The notes below the pieces were generated by a model. It saw only the letters and a list, made by a program, of their open reading frames with translations. It had not been told where the DNA came from and did no database searches. Both the position numbers and the translations under genes were made by a program. Of a DNA stretch of 64,000 bases, positions 7,185 to 15,195 are shown piece after piece; position 1 is the first letter of the stretch; the number at the start of each line of letters is the position of its first letter. Where the stretch lies: the NCBI GenBank assembly GCA_964551195.1, contig CAZKBI010000001.1, positions 1 through 64,000 of the forward strand, in the 5' to 3' direction. Source of the stretch: CAYZPB01 sp964551195 (GTDB lineage Bacteria; Bacillota; Bacilli; Tepidibacillales; Tepidibacillaceae).

Positions 7185-8183
7185 GTGAAAAAAATTGGTT
7201 TAACAACAACCGCACCGATTGAAGTACTGATTGCTGCAGGTTATCAGCCCATTGATATAAACAATTTGTTTATTGGTTCCGATAAATATGATGAATATAT
7301 TGAGTTTGCGGAACAAGCCGGTTTTCCGAAAAATTCCTGCGCCTGGATCAAAGGAATTTATGGTGCTTGCATTGCTCATGACATAAAGGAGATAGTTGGT
7401 ATTGTTGCTGGAGATTGTTCGAATACCAATGCCCTACTAACGGTCTTAAATCATCACGGTGTGAAAATCCATACTTTTGCTTATCCCTATTCTCATCAGC
7501 TGGCCGATGTAGAGGAATCTGTAAATAGCTTTATCTCTAAATTCAACACAACGATTGAAGCGACGGAAAAAGTGCGTTTATCGCTACTACCCGTTCGCCG
7601 TTTGGCAAAAGTGCTCGATCAGATGACCTATGCAGAGAATCGACTGAGTGGTAGTGAAAATCACTTGTTACAGCTCTGCATGAGTGATTTCAATGGTGAT
7701 GTGGCCGAGTATGAGCGATCTTTAACTGAGCTCAAAAGCAGGGCGGAGCAGCGTGAGCCCTATAGAGAAAAATTGCGTTTAGGATTTATCGGCGTTCCAC
7801 CAATGATGATTGACCTATTTGACTATGTAGAAAAATTTTCGGCGCGTTTTGTATATAATGAAGTACAACGCGAATTTGCTTTTCCGCGAGCGGCAGAAGC
7901 CAATTCAATTTATGAGCAGTATCTCGATTATACCTATCCTTACAGCTTAGAATTTAGGTTAGGGGAGATTGTGAAACAGGTTCAGCTACGCCAGTTAGAT
8001 GGTATTATTCACTACACGCAGGCTTCTTGCTACAGAGCAATTGACGATATAATTATTAAGGAAGTATTAGATATTCCCGTTCTAACTATTGAGGGGGACA
8101 AATTAAACCATTTAGATGCGCGCACTAAGCTTAGAGTAGATGCATTTCTAGACATGTTGCTTGACTTAAAGGGGGCTAATTAG
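7185..8183 (+). CDS. 2-hydroxyacyl-CoA dehydratase-like iron-sulfur protein in the que operon
   Basis: A 332-residue protein of the HgdB/FldB-like fold (2-hydroxyacyl-CoA dehydratase D-component and double-cubane-cluster families). It is shorter than typical dehydratase subunits. Cysteines, numbered from the GTG at 7185, are Cys52 and Cys62 (SCAWIKGIYGAC), Cys78 (AGDCSNTNALL), Cys165 and Cys282 (YTQASCYRA). Several of these are candidate ligands of one iron-sulfur cluster. AAGGTGA supports the GTG at 7185 over the GTG at 7176. It is the first gene behind the preQ1 switch and abuts its activase gene with no gap. True dehydratases are two-subunit enzymes acting on acyl-CoA. There is only one subunit here and all downstream neighbours make preQ0. 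I infer a reductive role in queuosine metabolism; the substrate is unknown. Confidence 0.75.
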   Translation: MKKIGLTTTAPIEVLIAAGYQPIDINNLFIGSDKYDEYIEFAEQAGFPKNSCAWIKGIYGACIAHDIKEIVGIVAGDCSNTNALLTVLNHHGVKIHTFAYPYSHQLADVEESVNSFISKFNTTIEATEKVRLSLLPVRRLAKVLDQMTYAENRLSGSENHLLQLCMSDFNGDVAEYERSLTELKSRAEQREPYREKLRLGFIGVPPMMIDLFDYVEKFSARFVYNEVQREFAFPRAAEANSIYEQYLDYTYPYSLEFRLGEIVKQVQLRQLDGIIHYTQASCYRAIDDIIIKEVLDIPVLTIEGDKLNHLDARTKLRVDAFLDMLLDLKGAN

Positions 8184-8957
8184 ATGCGGATTCTCGGGAT
8201 TGACCTCGGTAGTAGAGAGGTTAAGCTAGCGCTAATGGTTGATGGGCAGATTGCAAAGAAATTTAAAGTAAGCACCATGCAATTTTATCGTGAGTACTGT
8301 AAACAGGATGACGGTTTAGTGATCGATTTTGCTAAGCTCGATATTGGGACGGTGGATCATGCAATATCAACTGGTTATGGTAGGAACAACTATGAATTTG
8401 CAGAGTTTAAACCGATAAATGAACTAAAGGCGCATGTCTATGGAGTTTTTTACCAGTTAGAAATTAAGGATTTTATCCTGCTTGATATTGGTGGACAGGA
8501 TGTTAAGGTTATCAAGGTTGAAAGGGGCATAATTACGGATATGGAACTAAATGATAAATGTGCAGCTTCTTCAGGTCGCTATATTGAGAATATGGCACTC
8601 TTGCTGGAAATACCGCTAGAGGAAGTCACTCATCATTGGGAAAGCCCATTTTTGTTAAATTCGACCTGCTCAGTTTTTTCTGAATCAGAATTGATTGGCA
8701 AAATCTCTGAAGGCATACCACTTGAACGTCTATGTGCGAGTGTTAACTATTCGCTTTATCGTCGACTTAAGCCTTTGCTTAGCAAATTACCAGGGCAGCG
8801 TATAGTGGTAACGGGTGGGGTTGCTTTGAATCCGGCGATCATTCATTTTTTGCAAGCTGATTATAATGAGGTTCTAACGGTTCCCAACCCTCAATACAAT
8901 GGAGTGATCGGTTGCTGCTATTATGGATTGAAATATTTAAATAAGGGTGTGATTTAA
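8184..8957 (+). CDS. BadF/HgdC-type ATP-dependent activase (iron-sulfur electron donor)
   Basis: A 257-residue ASKHA-fold ATPase of the 2-hydroxyacyl-CoA dehydratase activator family. Motifs include the N-terminal phosphate loop GIDLGS, LLDIGGQDVK (about residues 104-113), NDKCAASSGRYIENMA with the first cluster cysteine, NSTCSVFSESELIG with the second, and VVTGGVALNP. In homologues a dimer holds one [4Fe-4S] cluster between two such cysteine pairs and uses ATP hydrolysis to push an electron at very low potential into the partner. The start codon follows the partner's stop codon directly, so the two must be made together. The genes that follow are queD, queE, folE and queC. Confidence 0.88.
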   Translation: MRILGIDLGSREVKLALMVDGQIAKKFKVSTMQFYREYCKQDDGLVIDFAKLDIGTVDHAISTGYGRNNYEFAEFKPINELKAHVYGVFYQLEIKDFILLDIGGQDVKVIKVERGIITDMELNDKCAASSGRYIENMALLLEIPLEEVTHHWESPFLLNSTCSVFSESELIGKISEGIPLERLCASVNYSLYRRLKPLLSKLPGQRIVVTGGVALNPAIIHFLQADYNEVLTVPNPQYNGVIGCCYYGLKYLNKGVI

Positions 8958-9377
8958 GTGTATAGACTGAGAGTTGAGCAAAGTTTTGATAGCGCCCATT
9001 TTCTAGCAGACTACGATGGAAAATGTAGCAATATTCATGGACATCGTTGGCGTATTGAGGTAGAGGTGGAGGCTGATAAGCTGATTGAATCTGGTGAATA
9101 TGCAGGAATGGTGGCAGATTTTTCGATATTGAAAAGCGCACTAGGTCGGTTAATTGCTCCCTATGACCATGTGCTAATTATTGAAGAGGGTACCATGCGA
9201 CAAGCAACACTGGATCACTTGCTTGCTGATAATTTTACGATAAAGACAGTGAATTTCCGGCCAACAGCGGAGAACTTCGCAGAGCATTTTTATCGTCAAC
9301 TGCAGTCGGCAGAATTTACTGTAAAAAGAGTTACTGTCTACGAAACACCAACGAACAGTGCCATATATGAAGAATAG
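8958..9377 (+). CDS. queD: 6-carboxy-5,6,7,8-tetrahydropterin synthase QueD
   Basis: A 139-residue T-fold enzyme that converts 7,8-dihydroneopterin triphosphate to 6-carboxytetrahydropterin, the second step towards preQ0. The zinc histidines and catalytic cysteine are visible: FDSAHFL near the N-terminus, then CSNIHGHRW. The family motifs YDHVLI and VYETPTNSAIYE close the active site. It starts at a GTG with a [12 protein letters not shown] site and has no gap to the activase upstream. Confidence 0.93.
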   Translation: MYRLRVEQSFDSAHFLADYDGKCSNIHGHRWRIEVEVEADKLIESGEYAGMVADFSILKSALGRLIAPYDHVLIIEEGTMRQATLDHLLADNFTIKTVNFRPTAENFAEHFYRQLQSAEFTVKRVTVYETPTNSAIYEE

Positions 9378-9390
9378 GTTGTGATTATCA

Positions 9391-10059
9391 ATGCTGTATA
9401 AAGTTGTTGAAAAGTTTACAAGTATCAATGGAGAAGGGTTGCGTGCTGGGCAGCTAGCCGTATTTATTCGCTTTTCCTCTTGCAACCTAGACTGTAATTA
9501 CTGCGATACTAGCTGGGCTAATGAACCGGGCGTTGCTTATGAATCAATGACGGCAGAGCAAATTTATAATTATATTATAAATAGCGGGTTGAGAAATGTT
9601 ACTCTAACTGGAGGCGAACCCTTACTACAAGAAAATATTAGCGAATTACTTTTATTACTGGGGAGAAATGAAAATCTGCGGATTGAAGTTGAAACTAATG
9701 GAAGCATCGATTTAGGGCCATTTTTGCAGTTGGACAATAAAAATGTCGCTTTTACTATGGACTATAAGTTGCCCTTTAGTGGCATGGAAAGACAAATGTT
9801 AATCAGCAATCTAAAATATTTAGGTGAGAAAGACATACTAAAGTTTGTTGTACAGGATGTAGAGGAACTTAAATTTGTTAAGGATCTTATTACAGCTTAC
9901 AACTTGCAAGGGAAGACAAATCTATTTATCAGTCCAGTATACGGGGCAATTGACCCAGAAACAATTGTGGAGTATATGCTGGCTCAAGGCTGGAATGATG
10001 TAAATTTACAAGTACAGTTACACAAAATTATCTGGGGACAAGATAGTAGGGGGGTATAA
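9391..10059 (+). CDS. queE: 7-carboxy-7-deazaguanine synthase QueE (radical SAM)
   Basis: A 222-residue radical SAM enzyme that rearranges 6-carboxytetrahydropterin into 7-carboxy-7-deazaguanine. The cluster motif CNLDCNYC (CX3CX2C) lies at about residues 31-38. It is preceded by the family N-terminus [17 protein letters not shown] and followed by LTGGEPLLQ. The C-terminal half is typical of the shorter Bacillota QueE proteins. It lies 13 bases after queD and just before folE. Confidence 0.93.
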   Translation: MLYKVVEKFTSINGEGLRAGQLAVFIRFSSCNLDCNYCDTSWANEPGVAYESMTAEQIYNYIINSGLRNVTLTGGEPLLQENISELLLLLGRNENLRIEVETNGSIDLGPFLQLDNKNVAFTMDYKLPFSGMERQMLISNLKYLGEKDILKFVVQDVEELKFVKDLITAYNLQGKTNLFISPVYGAIDPETIVEYMLAQGWNDVNLQVQLHKIIWGQDSRGV

Positions 10060-10061
10060 GC

Positions 10062-10652
10062 ATGGCAGTCGACAAAAAAGCAATTGAGGAGCATGTGCGC
10101 GGAATTCTTATTGCGATGGGCGAGAATCCGGATCGCGAGGGATTAAAAGAGACACCGAAGCGAGTGGCGGCAATGTATGAAGAGCGTTTTGAGGGCACTG
10201 GCTATAGCAATCAAGAGATTGCAGATATGTTTAATGTTACTTTTGAGGATGATTTAATCGTTGGGCATGAGAAGGATATTGTGATCCTTAAGGACATTGA
10301 GTTTTTCAGTCATTGCGAGCACCATATTGCTTTAATGTATAACATGAAGGCAACTGTCGCCTATATTCCAAAGGAAAAGGTGATTGGTCTTAGCAAAATC
10401 GTGCGCGTTGTCGACATGGTTGGGCGTCGTCTGCAGCTACAGGAGCGGATTGGCTCGGACATTGCTGAAATAATGCAATTGATTACTGAATCAGAGAATG
10501 TTGCAGTTATTATTGAGGGTGAGCACGCCTGCATCACAACAAGAGGCATCAAAAACCCAAACACTGTAACGATAACATCGACGCTACGTGGTGAATTTGT
10601 GACAAATGCAGCCTTAAATAATGAATTGATGCTGTTAATCAATCGAGGATAG
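10062..10652 (+). CDS. folE: GTP cyclohydrolase I FolE
   Basis: A 196-residue enzyme that opens GTP to 7,8-dihydroneopterin triphosphate, the entry substrate of QueD and also of folate synthesis. The zinc site is seen as [10 protein letters not shown] (Cys and His) and the conserved block [14 protein letters not shown] supplies the second cysteine. [14 protein letters not shown] near the N-terminus is also diagnostic. Its place between queE and queC suggests this copy is dedicated to queuosine precursor synthesis and is under the preQ1 switch. Two bases separate it from queE. Confidence 0.95.
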   Translation: MAVDKKAIEEHVRGILIAMGENPDREGLKETPKRVAAMYEERFEGTGYSNQEIADMFNVTFEDDLIVGHEKDIVILKDIEFFSHCEHHIALMYNMKATVAYIPKEKVIGLSKIVRVVDMVGRRLQLQERIGSDIAEIMQLITESENVAVIIEGEHACITTRGIKNPNTVTITSTLRGEFVTNAALNNELMLLINRG

Positions 10653-10661
10653 GTGAGATAG

Positions 10662-11339
10662 ATGCAGACAAGTGCACTAGTAATTTTAAGTGGCGGACAG
10701 GATAGTACTACCTGTTTATTCTGGTCTATGGAGCGCTTTAAGGATGTAGTAGCGCTCTCCTTTGATTATGGTCAGAAACATGGCTCTGAGTTGACACAAG
10801 CTCACAAAATTTGCGAAGCAGCTGGTATAGAGCACCATATTTTTAGTTTGCCACTATTAAACGAGCTTACTGCAAACTCTTTAACGCGAGCAGAAATTGA
10901 TGTTGTGGAGACTGTAAGAAGTGACGAAGCAGCTGTAACTGGTGAGGAGCTGCCAAACTCTTTTGTGGAGGGGCGCAATCTGCTATTTATCAGTTACGCG
11001 GCGATTTTCGCGAAAGAACGGTCGATTAGGAATATTATCATCGGGGTTTCGGAAACCGATTACAGTGGCTATCCAGATTGTCGTGCTGATTTTATTAGTT
11101 CTTTACAGCAGACATTAAGATTGGGAATGGAATATGATTTTGTGCTCAATACTCCCTTGATGGAGTTGACTAAGGCAGAGGTGTGGCAGTTGGCCGATCA
11201 GTTGGGTATTATAGACTTGATAATCAATGAGACGGTAACTTGCTATAATGGTCTTATTGGCAGCGGTTGTGGAGAATGCATCGCCTGCAAACTTCGAGCT
11301 CAGGGCTATAGCGAATATCAAAATCTAAAAAAGCGATAG
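10662..11339 (+). CDS. queC: 7-cyano-7-deazaguanine synthase QueC
   Basis: A 225-residue ATP-dependent amidase/nitrile-forming enzyme that makes preQ0 from 7-carboxy-7-deazaguanine and ammonia. The PP-loop is SGGQDSTTC at about residues 10-18, and the C-terminal zinc site is CYNGLIGSGCGECIACKLR. It is the last que gene of the operon. No queF follows, although the pathway needs a nitrile reductase to reach preQ1, the riboswitch ligand. Confidence 0.95.
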   Translation: MQTSALVILSGGQDSTTCLFWSMERFKDVVALSFDYGQKHGSELTQAHKICEAAGIEHHIFSLPLLNELTANSLTRAEIDVVETVRSDEAAVTGEELPNSFVEGRNLLFISYAAIFAKERSIRNIIIGVSETDYSGYPDCRADFISSLQQTLRLGMEYDFVLNTPLMELTKAEVWQLADQLGIIDLIINETVTCYNGLIGSGCGECIACKLRAQGYSEYQNLKKR

Positions 11340-11459
11340 ATTAGCTCTTATTAGAGGTAAACGAAACTTTTCCCGATTTTATGAGTATAATATATTAAGT
11401 AATTTAAAACGACTTCTATGGATTAATTTCTATATTATGTCTAATTTCTGGTGGTGGTG

Positions 11460-12107
11460 ATGCAAAAAATGAAAAAGAAACTAATAATTTTAGTTATATT
11501 ATTCTTGGTTTTAGGTGTTGCAACTGTTTATGGGTCAAATGCAATACATGGCTATTATAAAGGTAATGAGATAGTTAAGATTAAACTAGATGGTAAAGAA
11601 CTAAATCTACCAGTGCCGGCTATGATTATGGATGGAACTACGATGATTCCTTTACGTGAGGTGGGTGAGAACCTTGATGTTCTAGTTGGCTGGAACGGTT
11701 CGGAGAGGACTGTTGAGTTAACCAAACCTAAAGTTAACATGCTCTTTACTGCTAATCCAGTTTATGATAGTGCTAACAAGTCATATGTAGTTTATTCGCC
11801 GTTTGGTAAAATCAACAAAACACAACGCTATAATTTTAGTTTCCATGTTTTTTGTGAGATAGATAGTCTACCTTACGAAGAAGTTCAGATTATGGTTCGA
11901 TTAATTGATCCTGCGGGTCGAGTGGTTAGTGAGAGCACTAAGCAGAGTTATGACGCGTCAAGAGAGAATAGTCTACAATATATAAATCTTTTTGAAAATA
12001 TTAACTTTTTATCTTCAGGAAATTATCAGGTAGAGGCATTTATTAGCGGCCCATCAACTAGTTATAAATTTGAAAAAATTGGCGGAAAATTAATCTCTGT
12101 TAGATAA
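11460..12107 (+). CDS. Secreted protein with copper-amine-oxidase-N-like (stalk) domain
   Basis: A 215-residue exported protein. A basic start and a hydrophobic segment (about residues 6-25) form a signal peptide or anchor. Residues about 35-85 match the small stalk domain often labelled copper amine oxidase N-terminal, with MIMDGTTMIPLREVGENL and VGWNGSERTVEL. The C-terminal 130 residues look beta-rich (YNFSFHVFCEIDSL, GNYQVEAFISG) and I do not recognise them. The site GGTGGTGGTG upstream is weak. ATG 11460 is chosen over the GTG codons before it, and ATG 11469 is also possible. It probably works on the outer surface. Confidence 0.7.
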   Translation: MQKMKKKLIILVILFLVLGVATVYGSNAIHGYYKGNEIVKIKLDGKELNLPVPAMIMDGTTMIPLREVGENLDVLVGWNGSERTVELTKPKVNMLFTANPVYDSANKSYVVYSPFGKINKTQRYNFSFHVFCEIDSLPYEEVQIMVRLIDPAGRVVSESTKQSYDASRENSLQYINLFENINFLSSGNYQVEAFISGPSTSYKFEKIGGKLISVR

Positions 12108-12138
12108 TGGTTTACAAATGAAGAAAATATTTACTCAG

Positions 12139-12167
12139 AAGTCATTCTTAAACGGGATGACTTTTTT
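12139..12167 (+). terminator. Rho-independent terminator
   Basis: Stem AAGTCATTC / GGGATGACTT (one G-T pair) is followed by TTTTTT, 32 bases after the stop of the stalk-domain gene. Confidence 0.8.
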
Positions 12168-12262
12168 ATTTGCCTACAAGTGAAATCCAGTAAATTGATA
12201 ATAATAAGCAAGCGGTTCCGATAAATATTTATTGGCACTGTAGAAGTAGTGTGTAAAATGGG

Positions 12263-12292
12263 TAGACAAGTTGATTTAGCATTGTGTATAAT
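12263..12292 (+). promoter_or_regulatory. Probable promoter of the DUF1292 gene
   Basis: TAGACA (12263-12268) and a perfect TATAAT (12287-12292) are separated by 18 bases, about 60 bases ahead of the start codon. Confidence 0.55.
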
Positions 12293-12351
12293 CAACATTG
12301 AGTTATCAATTGAAACATAGTCTAATTATATAGAAGAATGGAGGCAATACA

Positions 12352-12633
12352 ATGTGTGATGCTAATGGAAATTGTGGATGCGGCAGTGAGGAAGAATATG
12401 TTGAGACGGTACAATTAGTTGATGAGAACGGCGATGAAAAAGAGTTCGCAATAATTACGGTTTTTGAGCTAGAAGAGCAAGAATATGCAGTATTAGTTGC
12501 TTGCGATGAAGAGAATGAAGAGGGCGTAATTCTACGTCTTGAAGAAGAAGAAGACGGCGAGTATCTCGTTGACATCGAAGATGATGAAGAATGGGAAAAG
12601 GTTGTTGCATTTTACGAAGATTTAGTTGAATAA
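12352..12633 (+). CDS. DUF1292 family protein
   Basis: A very acidic 93-residue cytoplasmic protein of the DUF1292 (YrzB) family. It has the usual pattern of a beta strand holding QLVDENGDEKEFAIITVFE, then EYAVLVACDE, then a Glu/Asp-rich C-terminus. The N-terminus adds a small cysteine group (CDANGNCGCG), common in clostridial members, that could bind metal. Function is unknown in the family. It stands alone here rather than beside the ruvX-like gene, with GGAGG ahead of the ATG and its own terminator. Confidence 0.85.
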   Translation: MCDANGNCGCGSEEEYVETVQLVDENGDEKEFAIITVFELEEQEYAVLVACDEENEEGVILRLEEEEDGEYLVDIEDDEEWEKVVAFYEDLVE

Positions 12634-12650
12634 TTAAATAGTAGTATATC

Positions 12651-12681
12651 AGGAGATTGCTCAGTGCAATCTCTTTTTTTT
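12651..12681 (+). terminator. Rho-independent terminator
   Basis: Perfect stem GAGATTGC / GCAATCTC with a five-base loop and eight Ts, directly after the DUF1292 gene. Confidence 0.92.
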
Positions 12682-12691
12682 CTACAAAATA

Positions 12692-12703
12692 GAACAAATG
12701 TTC
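12692..12703 (+). promoter_or_regulatory. LexA (DinR) SOS box
   Basis: GAACAAATGTTC fits the Gram-positive LexA half-sites GAAC-N4-GTTC. It sits in the -35 region, 11 bases ahead of a perfect TATAAT (12715-12720), and upstream of a Y-family polymerase. Binding of LexA here would block RNA polymerase. Confidence 0.82.
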
Positions 12704-12714
12704 CTGATATAGTG

Positions 12715-12720
12715 TATAAT
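12715..12720 (+). promoter_or_regulatory. -10 element of the SOS polymerase promoter
   Basis: A perfect TATAAT 32 bases before the ATG at 12752. The -35 position (12692-12697, GAACAA) is poor and lies inside the LexA box. Confidence 0.6.
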
Positions 12721-12751
12721 AAGGTTATCAAATAGGCAATGAGTGAGTAGG

Positions 12752-13990
12752 ATGGGAAAAAAGACAAGAACAATATTTCTAGTGGATATTCAAAGCTTTT
12801 TTGCTGCAGTTGAGGAGGCGGACAATCCCGCGTTAAAAGGTAAAAAAGTAGTTGTTTGCGGTGATCCAGAAAAACGACATGGTATTACCTTAGCCGCTAA
12901 TCCTGCAGCTAAAAAGTGCGGCGTAAAAACGGCAATGCCCATTTGGGAGGTTCTAAATCTCTGTCCAGATGCTACTTTTGTGCGGCCGCGTATGAGTAAA
13001 TATGTTGAAGCATCGATTAAAATAACTGATATTTTAAATCAATTTACCGATGAGGTTGAGGCCTTCTCGATTGATGAGCAATTTCTTGATATTACAAATG
13101 TAATATCATTGTTTGGCTCACCAGAGCAGATTGCTGTTAAAATTCAAGAACGAATTTATAATGAAGTTGGCGTTCTTGCAAAGGTCGGAATTGGTGAAAA
13201 TAAAATTCAAGCTAAGATGGCCTGTGATAATTTCGCTAAGAAAAATAAAAAGGGAATTTTCAGACTAAATTCTAGTAATTATCAGCAATTAACTGCTGAT
13301 TTGCCAGTAAATAAACTTTTTGGAGTAGGTCTTAGGATGCGCCGCAATTTTGAAAGAATCGGAGTGTACACAATCGGTGATCTTGCAAGAAGACCATTAA
13401 GTGACTTAGTAAAACGCTGGGGAATTAATGGACATGTTCTCTGGATGAGCGCACAAGGGATTGATCATTCACCAGTAACAAATAATTCAACGGAAACACA
13501 TAAAAGTGTAGGTAACAGTATAACCTTGCCTCGAGATTATGAGGAGAAAGAGGATATAGAAATTATCCTTCTTGAACTAGCCGAAGAGGTTGCGCGTAGA
13601 GTTCGCGGGATTGGGCTTAAAGCGAGAACTATTAATGTACATATCAGAGGCGCGGATCTGGAGAGTCATAATGGTTTTAACCGCCAGTTAACACTGCCTT
13701 CGCCCTCAGATGATACATTAGAAATTTATGAGTCTTGTAGAACAATCTTTGACACACATTGGAATGGAACGCCAGTTCGTAGTATCGGAGTAAACCTAAC
13801 GCAATTAGAGGATTGCTACGAGGTGCAGTTGGATTTGTTCTGCGACATTGAGAAGAATGAAAGGATTGGTATCGTGATGGACGAGATTAGAAGCAAGTAT
13901 GGTAAAACCTCGATTTTTCGTGCATCATCTTTGCTACCTAAGGGTCTATTTTTTGATCGCGCCAATAAAATTGGAGGACACCAGAAATGA
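12752..13990 (+). CDS. Y-family DNA polymerase (UvrX/DinB-like)
   Basis: A 412-residue error-prone translesion polymerase. The catalytic carboxylates are present: Asp in FLVDIQSFFAAVE near the N-terminus, and the SIDE motif in AFSIDEQFLDIT (about residues 105-115). A helix-hairpin region (LPVNKLFGVG) and a little-finger domain follow. The DIQSFFA form, rather than DMDSFFA, and the YolD neighbour point to the UvrX group rather than housekeeping Pol IV. The LexA box upstream indicates DNA-damage control. ATG 12752 is used; GTG 12743 in the same frame is an alternative. The end overlaps the yolD-like gene by four bases. Confidence 0.88.
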   Translation: MGKKTRTIFLVDIQSFFAAVEEADNPALKGKKVVVCGDPEKRHGITLAANPAAKKCGVKTAMPIWEVLNLCPDATFVRPRMSKYVEASIKITDILNQFTDEVEAFSIDEQFLDITNVISLFGSPEQIAVKIQERIYNEVGVLAKVGIGENKIQAKMACDNFAKKNKKGIFRLNSSNYQQLTADLPVNKLFGVGLRMRRNFERIGVYTIGDLARRPLSDLVKRWGINGHVLWMSAQGIDHSPVTNNSTETHKSVGNSITLPRDYEEKEDIEIILLELAEEVARRVRGIGLKARTINVHIRGADLESHNGFNRQLTLPSPSDDTLEIYESCRTIFDTHWNGTPVRSIGVNLTQLEDCYEVQLDLFCDIEKNERIGIVMDEIRSKYGKTSIFRASSLLPKGLFFDRANKIGGHQK

Positions 13991-14319
13991 AACGTGGAAA
14001 TTTATTATGGGAAGGTAGCCGCATGATGCTTGCTGAGCATCGTCAATTATTGAATAGTTGCAATCAAGTTAGGCGAGACGATTATGAAGAAGAGGTAGCT
14101 AGAGAGCAGATAAATTTGGAAGAGTGGCAGCGTACTTGGGAGAGGGCCTTGGTTAATGATTTAGAAATTTGTATTAAACTAAGGGGGAGTAAGCGAGAAG
14201 CTTTGGTCGGTAGAATTAATGATTGGAGCAACGAAGAGGGGTTTATTCGTATAATTGATTCGCAAGGAATTAGAAATAAGGTTATAATAAGTGAGATAGC
14301 AGATTTGATGATCGAATAA
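13987..14319 (+). CDS. YolD-like protein
   Basis: A 110-residue protein of the YolD-like family, recognised by RGNLLWEGSRMMLAEHRQLL at the N-terminus. Residues from about 58 to the end form the small beta domain. YolD proteins are regularly coupled to Y-family polymerases of the UvrX type and are thought to be accessory factors, possibly UmuD-like in role. The ATGA overlap with the polymerase gene indicates translational coupling, so both fall under the same SOS box. In Bacillus the yolD-type gene more often precedes the polymerase; here the order is reversed. Confidence 0.85.
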   Translation: MKRGNLLWEGSRMMLAEHRQLLNSCNQVRRDDYEEEVAREQINLEEWQRTWERALVNDLEICIKLRGSKREALVGRINDWSNEEGFIRIIDSQGIRNKVIISEIADLMIE

Positions 14320-14347
14320 GAATAATTCAGGATTTGGAGGAATAATA

Positions 14348-15154
14348 ATGGCAAGTTTTATAGAACATATTGTCGACAATCCAAAAGCTGTTGTGCTAAC
14401 AATTCATGGCTTAGGCGAGCATTTTGGCAGGTACAAACATGTTGGCGAATGGCTAAATAGTCAACAAATTAATATGGTTGGGGGCGATTTGCCGGGTTTT
14501 GGTACCTCTAAAGAACCGCTCGGGCATATTGATAGTTTTAACGATTATTTGAACCAGGTTGGGAAGTGGGTAACTTACACTAAAGACAAATGGCCGGAAC
14601 TACCAATAATTCTATTTGGACATAGTTTAGGTGGTTTGATCGCCTTACGTTATTTAGAAAAACGCGAAACAGCTGGCATTCTAACAGGCGTTGCCGTTAC
14701 CTCACCCTCTATTAGTGTTAAATTAGAGACATCGGGTGGGCTATTATTTCTAGCTAATATTTTAAGAAAATTCGCCCCAAAAATTAAATTTCCTAGTGGC
14801 ATTAAAGCAGAGGACGTTAGCCGTCACCCAGAGATTAGAGAAACATATAGTACTGACCCCCTGAATTATGGTAAGGTTAGCGCTGGACTTTTCTATGAGA
14901 TGCAATTAGCGATTAACGAGGCGTGGGAGGATGTAGAAGAGATCAACCGTGCTGGAATACCATTACTATTTCTGCAAGCGGGCAATGACCAACTTGTAGA
15001 TGCTGATCAGGCAGATGAGTTCGCTAAATTAGTTGACCGCGAGTTAATTAACTATATAAATATACCATCACTCTACCATGAAATATTTAATGAACCTGAA
15101 AGAGATATTTATCTTAAACTATTTTCAGATTGGATTTTAGAAAGAGTAGAATAA
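14348..15154 (+). CDS. Alpha/beta hydrolase, monoacylglycerol lipase/lysophospholipase type
   Basis: A 268-residue cytoplasmic serine hydrolase. The oxyanion region is TIHGLGEHFGRY (about residues 18-29) and the nucleophile elbow is FGHSLGG (about 96-102). The acid is in LFLQAGNDQLVD and the histidine in SLYHEIFNEPE, so the triad is complete. HGLGEH and the overall length match the lysophospholipase (YtpA/PldB) branch. TTGGAGGA precedes the ATG. The natural substrate cannot be told from the sequence. Confidence 0.85.
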   Translation: MASFIEHIVDNPKAVVLTIHGLGEHFGRYKHVGEWLNSQQINMVGGDLPGFGTSKEPLGHIDSFNDYLNQVGKWVTYTKDKWPELPIILFGHSLGGLIALRYLEKRETAGILTGVAVTSPSISVKLETSGGLLFLANILRKFAPKIKFPSGIKAEDVSRHPEIRETYSTDPLNYGKVSAGLFYEMQLAINEAWEDVEEINRAGIPLLFLQAGNDQLVDADQADEFAKLVDRELINYINIPSLYHEIFNEPERDIYLKLFSDWILERVE

Positions 15155-15161
15155 AATGAGC

Positions 15162-15195
15162 AAGCCGTTAGTCAGAAGAGACTAACGGCTTTTAT
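15162..15195. terminator. Bidirectional terminator
   Basis: A perfect 12-base-pair stem (AAGCCGTTAGTC / GACTAACGGCTT) with a short loop, in the gap between two convergent genes. The T run favours the plus strand. On the minus strand it follows the decarboxylase stop directly. Confidence 0.88.
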
